Positions 7,662 to 17,694 of a DNA stretch of 64,000 nt are shown here, in pieces. Under the pieces are notes generated by a model that saw nothing but the letters and a program-made list of their open reading frames with translations, was not told the DNA's origin and made no database searches. Made by a program: the position numbers and the translations under genes. Positions within the stretch are counted from its first letter, which is position 1. Every line of letters begins with the position of its first letter. The stretch is taken from positions 1,178,001 to 1,242,000 of the forward strand of contig NZ_CP072844.1 of assembly GCF_017948405.1 (NCBI RefSeq), read 5' to 3'. The DNA comes from Psychrosphaera aestuarii. GTDB taxonomy: Bacteria; Pseudomonadota; Gammaproteobacteria; Enterobacterales; Alteromonadaceae.

Positions 7662-10478
7662 TTGTTAGTATTTTTGAAGTTTAGAAGCATCAGTTTTAAA
7701 CTGGGTTTCGCGGTTTTAACAGTAACTATAAGCATTTTATTGATACTGTTTTTAATGTTTTTTAAAGCAGAAAAAAAGCACCTGACTGATAACGCAATAT
7801 TAAAACGTGAGTTAATCTTGGCCGGTCAGGTATCAAAAATAGAAGGACGCTTTAGGACTATCATTGATTCTCTCAACGACGTTCGTTTTTTGTTGCAATC
7901 GAAAAAGAACGTAACTTCAGACGAGATCAAAAACACAATCACTACGCCTCCATTTCAAGAAGGTATTGTATTTTTTGTTAGCACAAACGGTAAGCTGGTT
8001 AGTTCAGATCAGGAATGGTCTTCGGAGCAAGAAGGCCTTTTAACATTTAGCGAAAATCAATACTCTAATTTCAGCAAAGTGCTAAATAGAGAAGGTTCAT
8101 CACAAGGGGGATGGTCCTCTATTTACCTTGACGAGAGCCTTAAACAGTATGTAATTACTTACACTGCGCCACTATACAATCAAGCAGAATTCATAGGCAC
8201 ATTAGGTTTGTTGATAACAATTGATCCAATTATTAACGAGGCTACAAGCGCAATCAATGGGGTTGATGTTTTTATTCACAATAGCGTCGGCGACTTAATT
8301 TATCATCCAGACTACGGCTTTAAGTTTATTCGTGAAAGTGATAATTATGGAAAAGGTTTTTCTACACAAGGATACTTAACTGCCGGGCTAGCGTCATATA
8401 TAAAGCAAAATCTACAAGGATTAAATCCTCAATATTTTACAGAAAGACAAAATCGATTTTTGGTTAATAGCGCCACGTTACAAAGTATTGACTGGACTTT
8501 TGTGAGTTACCAAAATGAAAATGATGTTTTAAAAGAACTTAAGCAAAAGGTTTTGCATTATTTTCTAGTAAGCGTCGCTTTGATTATTTTTTCATTACTA
8601 GTGGTCGCCTTGTCCGTAAAGACATTTCTAACGAAAGAAATCGCCCAAATTACGGCAATGATTAAAAGTAATAATTTATTATCGGCATTAAAAAAGCGTC
8701 GTAAAATTGATGATGAGTTTTCCCTCCTGGTCGACGCGTCTGCGTCTCAATTCGAGAAGTTACAATCTGAAATAGTCCAATCAACTAAAAAAGCTCAAGA
8801 ACTAGAAGATAAGTTTCTAGAAAGTCGGGGACTAGCTCAAGCAATTAGTTATTCAGACAGCGCAGTGATGACTATGGACCTAGACTTTAATATTATTTTT
8901 GTCGACGTCAAAACCCTTCATTTGCTTGGTATAGAGCGAGACGCCATGGTTGGACATTATTATTTTGATTTCGTGCACCCGCATATGGCATTTATGCGTG
9001 AACAAATTAGAAATGAAATACGTCGTAAGCAAAGTTGGCGCGGAGAATTGGCATTGTTGGGGGCTAATACTGATGCAGAAGTATGGAGTAACTGTACAAT
9101 TTCACCTATGCGTGACGATGATAGCAAGGTATTTCGCTACGTGATCTCGTTACAAGATATCTCGTCAATAAAAGACACACAGAGCAAAATAGAACGTTTA
9201 GCTTATTCGGATGATTTAACGGGTCTTTCAAATAGAACTTTTTTTGTAGCTCAACTCGAAAAGTTAGTTGAGATCAGTAAACGAGGACGTTATGACTTCG
9301 CTTTGGTCTATTTCGATATTGATGACTTTAAAAAGGTGAACGATTTATTTGGCCATGAAGTAGGTGATCTACTATTGAAAGAGTTTTCGTTAAGGTTACA
9401 ACAAGAAATTAGAAATGAAGACACACTGGCTAGAATGAGTGGTGATGAGTTTGCCATGTTATTAGGTGGCATTAAGTCTGAGCAAGATGTCATAGTAAAA
9501 GTGAACTCAATAATTAACGCAGCTAGTCAACCGTTTATGATTAAAGAGCATGTAATTACGTCTGGCGTTAGCATTGGTTTGACCATGTCACAAACGGATA
9601 CTCAAGATCCGGAGCTGTTGTTACAACATGCTGACTTAGCTATGCATGAAGCAAAATCACTTGGCAAGAATACATACCACTTTTATAGCAAAGCATTAAA
9701 TGATACGACACGTCTTCGAATTCAAATGGAAAATGCGTTGTCGAAAGCGATTGAGAATGATGAGTTGGAGCTGTATTTTCAACCTAAAGTTAACTGCCAA
9801 ACTTCGCAATTAGTTGGCTTTGAGGCATTGTTACGTTGGCACAATCAGGAACTTGGTTATGTTTCTCCAGAACACTTCATTCCTCTTGCGGAACAAAGTA
9901 ATTTAATTTTAAACATAGGGCACTGGGTCATTCAGCAAGCGGTTGCATTTGTTAGTCAGCTACATAATAAGGTGGCTGTTTCAATTAATCTAAGCGCTAA
10001 GCAGTTTGAGTCTGGCAACGTTATAAATGAAATTAAAGAGGCACTGGATCGGTACAGCATAAGCCCAAATTTAATTGAAGTTGAAATTACCGAGTCAAGC
10101 TTAATGAGAGATGTTGAGGATGCGATTCGCCAGTTATACAGTATAAAAGCTTTAGGTGTTGGTATATCTATAGATGATTTTGGTACTGGTTATTCTTCGC
10201 TTTCATACATTAAACGGTTCCCAGTCGAAACGCTTAAAATAGACAGATCGTTTATTAAAGATATTCCAGATGATGAAAACGACATGGAAATTACCGCCGC
10301 CATCATTGCAATGGCACAAAAGCTTGGCCTCAAGGTCATTGCCGAGGGCGCTGAAACCAAAGAGCAGGTAAAATATTTAGCAGATAATGGTTGTGATTTA
10401 ATTCAAGGTTACTTCTATAGTAAGCCATTATCGGCTGCCAAGGCGCTTATTTGGCAGCCGACGCAACACAAATTTTAA
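7662..10478 (+). CDS. Membrane GGDEF-EAL protein with Cache-like and PAS domains
   Basis: 938-residue c-di-GMP signalling protein. A transmembrane helix (~12-32) and a periplasmic Cache-like sensor (~35-290) are followed by a second helix (~298-318), a PAS domain (~390-500), GGDEF (~510-670) and EAL (~685-930). The GGDEF signature is SGDEF instead of GGDEF, with an RxxD inhibitory site (RNED) exactly five residues before it. The EAL domain looks complete: FEALLRW, EVEITES, DDFGTGYSS, KIDRSF, AEGAE. It is therefore likely a phosphodiesterase, with the cyclase possibly still active or acting as GTP sensor. The start is TTG 7662 with AAGGGG ahead. The gene ends overlapping the convergent batD by four bases. 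Confidence 0.9.
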   Translation: MLVFLKFRSISFKLGFAVLTVTISILLILFLMFFKAEKKHLTDNAILKRELILAGQVSKIEGRFRTIIDSLNDVRFLLQSKKNVTSDEIKNTITTPPFQEGIVFFVSTNGKLVSSDQEWSSEQEGLLTFSENQYSNFSKVLNREGSSQGGWSSIYLDESLKQYVITYTAPLYNQAEFIGTLGLLITIDPIINEATSAINGVDVFIHNSVGDLIYHPDYGFKFIRESDNYGKGFSTQGYLTAGLASYIKQNLQGLNPQYFTERQNRFLVNSATLQSIDWTFVSYQNENDVLKELKQKVLHYFLVSVALIIFSLLVVALSVKTFLTKEIAQITAMIKSNNLLSALKKRRKIDDEFSLLVDASASQFEKLQSEIVQSTKKAQELEDKFLESRGLAQAISYSDSAVMTMDLDFNIIFVDVKTLHLLGIERDAMVGHYYFDFVHPHMAFMREQIRNEIRRKQSWRGELALLGANTDAEVWSNCTISPMRDDDSKVFRYVISLQDISSIKDTQSKIERLAYSDDLTGLSNRTFFVAQLEKLVEISKRGRYDFALVYFDIDDFKKVNDLFGHEVGDLLLKEFSLRLQQEIRNEDTLARMSGDEFAMLLGGIKSEQDVIVKVNSIINAASQPFMIKEHVITSGVSIGLTMSQTDTQDPELLLQHADLAMHEAKSLGKNTYHFYSKALNDTTRLRIQMENALSKAIENDELELYFQPKVNCQTSQLVGFEALLRWHNQELGYVSPEHFIPLAEQSNLILNIGHWVIQQAVAFVSQLHNKVAVSINLSAKQFESGNVINEIKEALDRYSISPNLIEVEITESSLMRDVEDAIRQLYSIKALGVGISIDDFGTGYSSLSYIKRFPVETLKIDRSFIKDIPDDENDMEITAAIIAMAQKLGLKVIAEGAETKEQVKYLADNGCDLIQGYFYSKPLSAAKALIWQPTQHKF

Positions 10479-12214
10479 TTTAGAGGGGGAAGCTCAGAAT
10501 TTAGATCAGACTCTTCAGAAGACACTCCAGCAGATTTTATTGCCTGCCATAATGTTTCGCCTTTCCAATCTTTCTTAGTATTGCTAAAACGAGCTTCATT
10601 TAACTCATCTATAGCCTCTACTAACTCTCTGCTCATCAAAGGTTTTGCTTCATCATAAGACGTACAGCCAGCAAATTGAATGGTAATCCATTGATTAAGA
10701 AAGTTACTGACGACGTGTTTTTGATGGCTTAGACACGCTCGTTTGAAGGCCTTCATATCAAAATTACTTACAGAGGAAGCCACTTCGCTATTGTTTTTAT
10801 CAGCGTGTGAGTGAGAGCCTTTTTTTCGTCGATAATATAGGGAGACGATCACGCTTAATATAAACGCCATCCAACCGCTTAGTAATATTAACCAATGACT
10901 CAATTCATTATTATGCTCATTTAGACGCGTTGCAGCTTGTTCACATTGACATTCATTGACCTTGTCGCCGGAGCTAGAGGGCATAGCATCACTTGGCGCG
11001 GTATCTAAGGGCACAGAGACAGTGCTATTTCCTGTTACCTTAATGATCTTTGCGGGCAGTATTGCGACTTCTTGACGCTTAGTTTTGGTATTAAACCAAT
11101 TAATTTTGATTTCAGGGAAGGTATAAGTACCGGGCGCATTCGCTACAATTGCCTCTATGTTTGTTCGCTGTGATACCAAAGCATTTTGTCTTACTGCAGA
11201 GTATGTTGAAGACTGATCTGGATACACTTTTACATTGCTAGGGTAATTTCCTTTAATTTCAGGTAATTGTTCTTCGTTTACATTCAGTGCCGTTAGCGTA
11301 ATGGTTCGGGTAATAGGCTCACCTACTTCAAAGGTTGCTTTGTTTGGTGACCACTCTTCATTTAGCTGTACAATGGAGCTTGGTAACCAAACACCAGTGT
11401 AGTTCGTCGGAATGGGCTTTACATCAATACTAAAGTCTTCACCAAAAGCAGTAACAGGTTTGCTTTGTGTAAAACTTGAAAAGCTAGAGCGTCGTCGGGA
11501 ATTCGTTATAACATCACCATTAAATGTAGGTGACTCTAGAGAGAACTTGCCACTAGATTGAGGTGTAATAGTGTAAATTCGCTCAATGACTCGATATCGT
11601 ATACCGTTCACTATTTCGCTTGTATCTTTGTCTTTGCCTTGTTGTTGAATAAATGCACCTTCTAGTTTTGGCTCGGATAAGCTACCACTTTGTAAGTCAA
11701 CTTGCGGCGAAATGAATAGTTTAGTGGTTAATTTTATAGATTGTTGAACGTAGAGTTCATTGGTTTCAATATTGTTTTGAATAAAAATACTTTCATTGCG
11801 AGTATTGTTAGCAGTCGATGTTTTTACTACCTCAACATTTATTGGTTGGCTACTCGCGCCCTGCACTGAAAATGAAGGGATAGTGTAATTGCCAGCGGAC
11901 TTTGCCACTAAAACGACACTCCAAGTTGTACTCTTTTGTATCGTACCATTAATGATTTGAGTTTGAGAGCCAGTGGCTGTTCGCCCAACGATAAAACCTG
12001 TTTTTTGAAGTTGAGATAAATCTAGATCGTTAGTGTTTACCGAGTCATTAACTTCAATTTTTAATACAAAGGACTCTCGTTCCATCACTGGGTTTCTATC
12101 AACACTTGCGGTCAAAGTTGTTGCTGCAGATGTTTGTAAACTAATAAAAAGGGCAAAAGCAACAAACGCTCTAATTAACAAACTTGATATCGATACATTT
12201 GAATGGCTTACCAC
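10475..12214 (-). CDS. BatD family protein (oxygen-tolerance type)
   Basis: 579 residues with a cleavable-looking signal peptide (ends LQTSAA near residue 30). A large periplasmic beta-rich region with repeated immunoglobulin-like segments covers ~30-430. One transmembrane helix is at ~443-462 (LILLSGWMAFILSVIVSLYY), followed by a cytoplasmic tail of ~110 residues. It is the last gene of the Bat operon and overlaps the VWA-TPR gene by 7 bases. BatD proteins assemble with VWA BatA/BatB proteins at the inner membrane; their molecular function is not settled and links to oxidative stress or envelope integrity come from other species. Confidence 0.85.
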   Translation of the reverse strand: MVSHSNVSISSLLIRAFVAFALFISLQTSAATTLTASVDRNPVMERESFVLKIEVNDSVNTNDLDLSQLQKTGFIVGRTATGSQTQIINGTIQKSTTWSVVLVAKSAGNYTIPSFSVQGASSQPINVEVVKTSTANNTRNESIFIQNNIETNELYVQQSIKLTTKLFISPQVDLQSGSLSEPKLEGAFIQQQGKDKDTSEIVNGIRYRVIERIYTITPQSSGKFSLESPTFNGDVITNSRRRSSFSSFTQSKPVTAFGEDFSIDVKPIPTNYTGVWLPSSIVQLNEEWSPNKATFEVGEPITRTITLTALNVNEEQLPEIKGNYPSNVKVYPDQSSTYSAVRQNALVSQRTNIEAIVANAPGTYTFPEIKINWFNTKTKRQEVAILPAKIIKVTGNSTVSVPLDTAPSDAMPSSSGDKVNECQCEQAATRLNEHNNELSHWLILLSGWMAFILSVIVSLYYRRKKGSHSHADKNNSEVASSVSNFDMKAFKRACLSHQKHVVSNFLNQWITIQFAGCTSYDEAKPLMSRELVEAIDELNEARFSNTKKDWKGETLWQAIKSAGVSSEESDLNSELPPLN

Positions 12215-14160
12215 GACTTTGTTGCTCCTTTCACTCTTCTTCGCTCTTGTTGACGACGACGACTTTCTAAAATCATTTTATTTCTGAGTAATACAGAAGG
12301 GTCATCATCTACCTTTCTAAGTAATTGTTTTATTTTTTGTTGTTGTTCTTTCTCGGCAATTTGCTCTGGCGTTAGCGGTTGTTGATTCTGTTCGCCTTGT
12401 TCGCCGGTTTGTTCATCAAGTTCACTTTGTTGTTGAGCTTGCTGCTGAGTATTTTGTTGTTGGTTTTGCTGTGAATCACTCTCATTATTGCTTTGTTGTT
12501 CAGACGGCGTATTTTGTTGGTCGCTTTGCTGTGACTGGTTTTTTTCAGACTCATTTTGTTGTTGAGACTTCTCTTGTTGAGATTGCGCCGAATTCGATTG
12601 TTCTGACTGTTCTGACTCAGATTGCTCTGACTCTGATTGTTGTCTCTTGTCTGCCTCAGAGTTAGAGTTCTCGGAATTCTGACTGTCGTTTTGTTGCTGA
12701 TCGCCGTTCTGCTGTTGCTGTTGCTCTTTAAGCTTTTCTAAAATGTCTTTGTTTGATTTGGCATCTTGAAGATTTGGATTGAGCTGAATTGCTTTATCGT
12801 AAGCCTCGATTGCTTTGTCTATTTCCATCATTTGTGCCAACGCATTGCCTTGGTTGTAATAACCCTCGGCGCTTTTGTCTTTACTGAAATATTCTAGAGC
12901 TTGTTCGTAGTCGGCCGCTTTGTATGCGGCTGCGCCTTTCCACTGTTCATTTTCAAACAAATCTTTAGCTTTGGCATATTGTTGTTGTTTAAAGGCTTGG
13001 CTGGCCCGTTGGTCATCGGTTTTAAACATAGTATTTAATATTGTGTCACCAGATGCTTCATCGGCAGACTTTGGAGCATTTACATTAGTGTTTGCCGCGG
13101 CGCTGGCTACGTTTGGTGTCAGTCCGCCAATAAATAAAATGCCACATAAAAATACAGACAGTGTCACTCCGCGTCTAAACAAGACTAATATTAACGGCAT
13201 TACAATTAAAATTAGATAAGGGCCAAACTCTTGCCAATCGTCACCGGTGATCTCGCTATTTGTTGACTCTAATTCATTAGCGCTATTGCTTAGTTTCTGT
13301 TGCTGGGAACGATCGACTAGCGTTGTAATATCTTTATCATTGGCGGTAAAACGTTGATAGGTGCCCCCCGATGTATTGGCAATATCAGCTAAAGCAGATT
13401 CATTTACTTTTGGCATGACGATACTGCCGGTATCGTCTTTTAATAAACCACCATCGAGCATTTTAATCGGTGCGCCAGATCTGGTGCCGACAGACAAGAC
13501 ATTTATTTGGTAAGCTGTTGTCGCTGCTAATTTATTCAGTTCGGCAACGTCATCATATACAACACCATCTGTTATCCAAAAAATCTGACCTGAAAGATAT
13601 CCAGCCTGTTGCATTAATGATTGCGCTTGTTCTAACCCTAGTAATGGATAACTACCTGGAATAGGCATGATCTCAGGCGCCAAGCTTGGAATTAATGCCG
13701 CAATATTTCGAGCATCTTGTGTTAATGGTGAAATGGTAAATGCATCTCCGGCGTATGCGACTAAACCAACTTCACTATCGCCTAAAGACTTAGCTAAATC
13801 GATCGCTTTAAACTTAGCTTTTGTTAGTCTATCAGGCTTTACATCTGTACTTCTCATCGACATCGACATATCAAGAACGATGACATTCGCTACTTGAGAC
13901 TTAAAGACAGGCTTTTCAATTTTTTGCCAAGTAGGCCCTGCTAATGCAATGGTTAAAATTAACCAAACGATACCTAAGCCAATCACAAGTCTGTTACTCG
14001 ATAGCTGTTTGGTATTTGCAAACAAGGTGTTCGCTAAATGTTTTGGGATCCACTGTTGCCAATCACTTTGTTGTTTATCTCTGAGTTTAAAAAACCAGAT
14101 AACTGCCAACGGAATAAAGAGTAAAAACCATTCTGGACGAATAAAATGAAAATCATTCAT
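12208..14160 (-). CDS. VWA domain protein with TPR repeats and acidic/Q-rich tail (BatB-BatC fusion)
   Basis: 650 residues. N-terminal membrane helices are at ~8-25 and ~60-78. A von Willebrand A domain follows (~85-275) with MIDAS DMSMSMRSTD. A further membrane helix lies near 315-335 (LILIVMPLILVLF) and another near 340-360. TPR units are at ~390-480 (SAEGYYNQGNALAQMMEIDK, then AIEAYDKAIQLNPN). A ~140-residue tail at ~485-625 is made almost only of Q, S, N and E. In other bacteria BatB (VWA) and BatC (TPR) are separate proteins; here they are joined. It overlaps both neighbours (4 and 7 bases), so the operon is tightly coupled. Confidence 0.87.
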   Translation of the reverse strand: MNDFHFIRPEWFLLFIPLAVIWFFKLRDKQQSDWQQWIPKHLANTLFANTKQLSSNRLVIGLGIVWLILTIALAGPTWQKIEKPVFKSQVANVIVLDMSMSMRSTDVKPDRLTKAKFKAIDLAKSLGDSEVGLVAYAGDAFTISPLTQDARNIAALIPSLAPEIMPIPGSYPLLGLEQAQSLMQQAGYLSGQIFWITDGVVYDDVAELNKLAATTAYQINVLSVGTRSGAPIKMLDGGLLKDDTGSIVMPKVNESALADIANTSGGTYQRFTANDKDITTLVDRSQQQKLSNSANELESTNSEITGDDWQEFGPYLILIVMPLILVLFRRGVTLSVFLCGILFIGGLTPNVASAAANTNVNAPKSADEASGDTILNTMFKTDDQRASQAFKQQQYAKAKDLFENEQWKGAAAYKAADYEQALEYFSKDKSAEGYYNQGNALAQMMEIDKAIEAYDKAIQLNPNLQDAKSNKDILEKLKEQQQQQNGDQQQNDSQNSENSNSEADKRQQSESEQSESEQSEQSNSAQSQQEKSQQQNESEKNQSQQSDQQNTPSEQQSNNESDSQQNQQQNTQQQAQQQSELDEQTGEQGEQNQQPLTPEQIAEKEQQQKIKQLLRKVDDDPSVLLRNKMILESRRRQQERRRVKGATKSW

Positions 14161-15134
14161 GATCTGATTCGCCTTTTAAGTAATAAAAATAAAATGTAAC
14201 CAGCGGATAAAAGTAGAGCAAAACCCAAAGGCCAGTAAAAGAGAGCTTGTTGTGGTCGCAGTTGAATAGGATCATCTTCCACCGGCTCTAATTTATCTAA
14301 CAAGTCGTAAATAGTGGCTAACTCAGAAGTGTTTCGTGCTCTAAAGTATTGGCCACCCGTTTCTTTGGCAATTTTTGTTAACAAGCTTTCGTCTAAATCA
14401 GCGGATGGGTTTACTTTACGAGTTCCAAAAAAGCTTCTAACTAACATTTCATCGGCGCCAATGCCTATGGTGTAAACTTTTATACCGGTTTGTTTGGCAA
14501 TTTCTAACGCTTCATTTGGTGTGATATTACCTGCGGTATTCTGGCCATCGGTAAGTAATATTAAGATACGATTAGATTCACCTTTGTCATTAAATCGTTT
14601 AGCTGCAAGCCCAAGTGCGTCACCGATAGCGGTTTTATCTCCAACTAATCCAAGTTCTGCTTCTTCCAACATTTGTTTCACGGTCGCACGGTCAAAAGTT
14701 AGCGGAGTTTGCACGTAGGCTGTATCGGCAAATAAGATAAGGCCTAGTCGGTCACCCACGCGACGCTCAATAAAGTCATTTAGAACGTATTTTAACATTG
14801 TTAATCGGTTAACCGTTTGACCTTGGATTTTCATGTCTTCTTCGTTCATCGACGCAGATAAATCAACGGCAACAATCATTTCGCGTCCTTCCTGTGGCAC
14901 GGTGATAGGCTCACCCAACCATTGGGGACGCATGCTTGCAAATACTAAGGCCGACCATACCAAAAACCATACCCAGGGAAAGCGCAACGGGTTTGATGTT
15001 TGACTCTGTTCTGTTAACAGCCCAAACGTTGGTAAGTATAAAGCTGGTTTGTCAGACTCTTTCTCTGGCAAAAGCCAAATAACAAGAGGCAAAGGTAACA
15101 GTATCGCTAACCAGACCCACTCAAAACTAAACAT
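14157..15134 (-). CDS. VWA domain protein (BatA-like)
   Basis: About 325 residues. Two N-terminal helices are followed by a VWA domain (~75-280) with MIDAS DLSASMNEED and conserved TDGQNTAGNITP, then a C-terminal helix (~300-320, FYWPLGFALLLSAGYILFLL) and a short basic end. Start ATG 15134 is chosen because AAGGAG lies 7 bases upstream, inside the end of the DUF4381 gene, and the protein then begins right before its first membrane helix; an upstream ATG would add 15 unconserved residues. It is probably a metal-dependent protein-interaction scaffold at the inner membrane, working with the MoxR ATPase of the same operon. Confidence 0.88.
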   Translation of the reverse strand: MFSFEWVWLAILLPLPLVIWLLPEKESDKPALYLPTFGLLTEQSQTSNPLRFPWVWFLVWSALVFASMRPQWLGEPITVPQEGREMIVAVDLSASMNEEDMKIQGQTVNRLTMLKYVLNDFIERRVGDRLGLILFADTAYVQTPLTFDRATVKQMLEEAELGLVGDKTAIGDALGLAAKRFNDKGESNRILILLTDGQNTAGNITPNEALEIAKQTGIKVYTIGIGADEMLVRSFFGTRKVNPSADLDESLLTKIAKETGGQYFRARNTSELATIYDLLDKLEPVEDDPIQLRPQQALFYWPLGFALLLSAGYILFLLLKRRIRS

Positions 15135-15684
15135 GACTCTGCTCCTTTGCCATATTTTGATGAAGGCTTTGTGGTGCATTTATGCGTTGAGCAACGATAT
15201 TGTGTGCCGCCAATTTTTGAGTGGAAGATAGCGGTAGCGTATGTTTTATCCAAGCTTTAGCCTGCTCTAAATAGGCGTCGGCTTTTTGTGCCGAACATTT
15301 AGGTTGATATGCTAGTTCAACATAGTCTGCGGTAATCTTATGCTTGTCGCTGGCAAGTGTATTTAGTAGGTTAGCCCAACTCGCGCTATTTAAACTGGCT
15401 ACTTGCTCTCGAGACAAATAAACCAACATCACACGCTTTAAGATATCGTTTATCGCAATAACCGTCTTATGTGGGTGAGGTTCTTTACTTATTTCTGCAA
15501 GCATAGCTAAGGCTTGTTTTTTAGCTTTGTTGTTACTGATGTAGCGGATTAACCATTTTATTGTAAATGCTAAAATAACAATAGATAACACGATGATAAG
15601 CCACCATCCCCATGCGAGCGGCCAAAAGCCTATGGGATCTGGAGTTTGGATGTCTTTTAATTGATATAGTGGATTGTTCTGCAT
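15127..15684 (-). CDS. DUF4381 domain protein
   Basis: 185 residues from ATG 15684, which follows an AGGG and lies 8 bases after the DUF58 stop; an earlier ATG would overlap DUF58 and adds no family-like sequence. The N-terminus NNPLYQLKDIQTPDPIGFWP leads into one transmembrane helix (~25-47, WWLIIVLSIVILAFTIKWLI). A cytoplasmic helical part follows. Proteins of this type sit between DUF58 and VWA genes in proteobacterial MoxR/Bat operons. The function is unknown beyond this association. Confidence 0.82.
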   Translation of the reverse strand: MQNNPLYQLKDIQTPDPIGFWPLAWGWWLIIVLSIVILAFTIKWLIRYISNNKAKKQALAMLAEISKEPHPHKTVIAINDILKRVMLVYLSREQVASLNSASWANLLNTLASDKHKITADYVELAYQPKCSAQKADAYLEQAKAWIKHTLPLSSTQKLAAHNIVAQRINAPQSLHQNMAKEQSHV

Positions 15685-15692
15685 AGTTAACC

Positions 15693-16661
15693 CTACAACT
15701 GCTCGTGCAACGGAAGACCGGCACTGATCGGTAACCATTTAATATTAAATTGCTGTAAATGCTGTTTTTGAGTAAAAAAGCGTTTCTGTGCATTATCGTT
15801 GTATTGAGCAATTTGTGTCGCACTAGAAATGACTTTCACCTTATTACCGTCGGTAATAGCTAGGTTATTTCCTGCATAATGCGGTAAGGCCTGTTCGATA
15901 GGGTCGTAAATAGCACACGCGTTTACTTCACAGTGCTTTTGTAGCTGAAAAAGGTGCTGTAAAGCCTGTTCCGACATATTCTGAAAGTCGCTAATGATAT
16001 AAATTAAGCTACCAGGGTGTGCGACTTGGCGTAAATGTTTACATGCGTTTTCAAAGTGTTGCGGTAAACTCTTTAACGAGTCAGCTGAACCTGAAGGGGA
16101 TGCTGATCCCCCTTTTTTATTAGATAGGGTTTGATGGCCCTGAACCAATTGGTTTAGCCAATGCAATAGGGCTTGTTGTCGGGCCCTAGGTTTAGATTCG
16201 AACAACTGTTGTTTTGTTAAGACTAAACCACCAACTTTATCGCCATTCTTCTTTGCTTTCCATGCTATGAGCGAAGCTAAATGGCAAGCTTGTACGGATT
16301 TGAATAGTAATTCACTGCCAAAATACATGGTTGGTAACAGGTCACACAAAATAAAAATAGGGCGATCTTTTTCTTCACGGAAGATTTTAGTGTGGGTTTT
16401 TCCTGTTCGTGCCGTTACTCGCCAGTCGATCGTACGTACATCATCGCCCGGCTGATAATGTCTAGCCTCATCAAACTCCATGCCTCGACCTTTTGTTTTA
16501 GCGAGGTACTGTCCTGATAAATGGTGCTTTACATTTGAACTAGGCTTAGTGTTCAGCAAATGAATATAACGTTGGTACATTAGTAACTCGTCCAACTCAC
16601 ATTGAACCCCGCTAATGCCGTTTGTATTCATCCACTCTAAATGCGCGTTAACTGTCATCAT
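15693..16661 (-). CDS. DUF58 domain protein
   Basis: About 320 residues with the DUF58 core: GRGMEFDEARHYQPGDDVR near residue 60, IDWRVTARTGKTHTK and REEKDRPIFILCDL, resembling a degenerate VWA fold. There are no membrane helices, so it is soluble and cytoplasmic. The start is uncertain between tandem ATGs at 16661 and 16658 (AGGG just upstream) and an ATG at 16673. It lies 64-77 bases after the MoxR gene. DUF58 and MoxR genes are almost always paired; the MoxR ATPase is thought to act as a chaperone for VWA clients. Confidence 0.87.
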   Translation of the reverse strand: MMTVNAHLEWMNTNGISGVQCELDELLMYQRYIHLLNTKPSSNVKHHLSGQYLAKTKGRGMEFDEARHYQPGDDVRTIDWRVTARTGKTHTKIFREEKDRPIFILCDLLPTMYFGSELLFKSVQACHLASLIAWKAKKNGDKVGGLVLTKQQLFESKPRARQQALLHWLNQLVQGHQTLSNKKGGSASPSGSADSLKSLPQHFENACKHLRQVAHPGSLIYIISDFQNMSEQALQHLFQLQKHCEVNACAIYDPIEQALPHYAGNNLAITDGNKVKVISSATQIAQYNDNAQKRFFTQKQHLQQFNIKWLPISAGLPLHEQL

Positions 16662-16737
16662 TACCCTAAACATATATTAAACAATGGTTTGCCGACTAAC
16701 TCAGAGACAGCTTTAATTGTATTCGTTGCTATTAACG

Positions 16738-17694
16738 TTAAGGTACCGCAACGAGTTGCAGGATTTTTCGTAACACTTGGTTTGCATCAATGCCAGCCGC
16801 TTCTGCCTCGTAACTTAAAAGTAGGCGGTGGCGGAGGCAATCAAAAAACACGGTTTGGATATCATCAGGTGTCACGTAATCTCGGCCGTCTATCCAAGCG
16901 TTTGCTCTGGCACACTTATCTAAACTGATGGTTGCTCTTGGAGACGCACCAAACGCTATCCACTTAGCAAGCTCTGCGTCGTATTTAGCTGGTTGTCTTG
17001 TCGCAATAATAAGATCAACCAAGTATTGCTCTAATTCTTCCGCCAGATGAATGGACAGTACTTCTTTTCTGGCATCAAATATTTCAAGTTGTGTAAGAGG
17101 CGTAGGAGGTTCTACTTTTTCTGATAATGCCTCGCCGCGGGTTAAACGTAGAATTTCGATCTCAGTTTCGGCACCTGGATAATCTATCTCTAAATGCATT
17201 AAAAAGCGGTCTAGTTGTGCTTCCGGTAGAGGATAAGTACCTTCTTGTTCTAACGGATTTTGTGTTGCCATGACCAAAAATAAAGAGGGAAGTGGGTAAG
17301 TCGTTTTACCCACGGTGACTTGTCGCTCCGCCATGGCTTCAAGTAGCGCTGACTGAACTTTAGCTGGAGCACGATTAATCTCATCAGCCAACACTAAATT
17401 ATGAAACAGTGGCCCAGCTTCAAATACAAACTCACCTGTTTCTGGTCGGTATATATCTGTTCCCGTTAAATCAGCGGGTAATAGATCGGGAGTAAATTGA
17501 ACTCTATGGAAGTCGCCTTCGAGACCATTGGCGAGTGCATTAATAGCTCGAGTTTTTGCTAATCCCGGAGGACCCTCAACCAATAAATGTCCGTCTGCCA
17601 GTAATGCAACTATAATGGCTTTAGTAAACTGGGGTTGACCGATAACTTGCGAATCTAGATATTTCTTTAGTTGTTCAAATCGAGATACTGACAT
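16738..17694 (-). CDS. MoxR family AAA+ ATPase
   Basis: 318 residues. Walker A is GPPGLAKT near residue 41, Walker B is LADEINRAPAKVQSALLEAM near 105, sensor 1 is ATQNPLEQEGTYPLPEAQLD, and the arginine finger region FGASPRATISL and a C-terminal lid follow. It is first in the Bat operon (moxR, DUF58, DUF4381, VWA, VWA-TPR, BatD), transcribed away from fadI. It likely hydrolyses ATP to remodel or load the VWA proteins encoded downstream. Confidence 0.92.
   Translation of the reverse strand: MSVSRFEQLKKYLDSQVIGQPQFTKAIIVALLADGHLLVEGPPGLAKTRAINALANGLEGDFHRVQFTPDLLPADLTGTDIYRPETGEFVFEAGPLFHNLVLADEINRAPAKVQSALLEAMAERQVTVGKTTYPLPSLFLVMATQNPLEQEGTYPLPEAQLDRFLMHLEIDYPGAETEIEILRLTRGEALSEKVEPPTPLTQLEIFDARKEVLSIHLAEELEQYLVDLIIATRQPAKYDAELAKWIAFGASPRATISLDKCARANAWIDGRDYVTPDDIQTVFFDCLRHRLLLSYEAEAAGIDANQVLRKILQLVAVP

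Noticed and set aside
7649..7690. ATG at 7658 as start of the GGDEF-EAL gene
   Set aside because: It opens a frame that stops after eight codons; the long frame starts at TTG 7662.
12372..12554. 60-residue ORF in another frame of the Q-rich tail
   Set aside because: Low-complexity CAA-type codons read in a shifted frame give N/K-rich sequence; an artefact.
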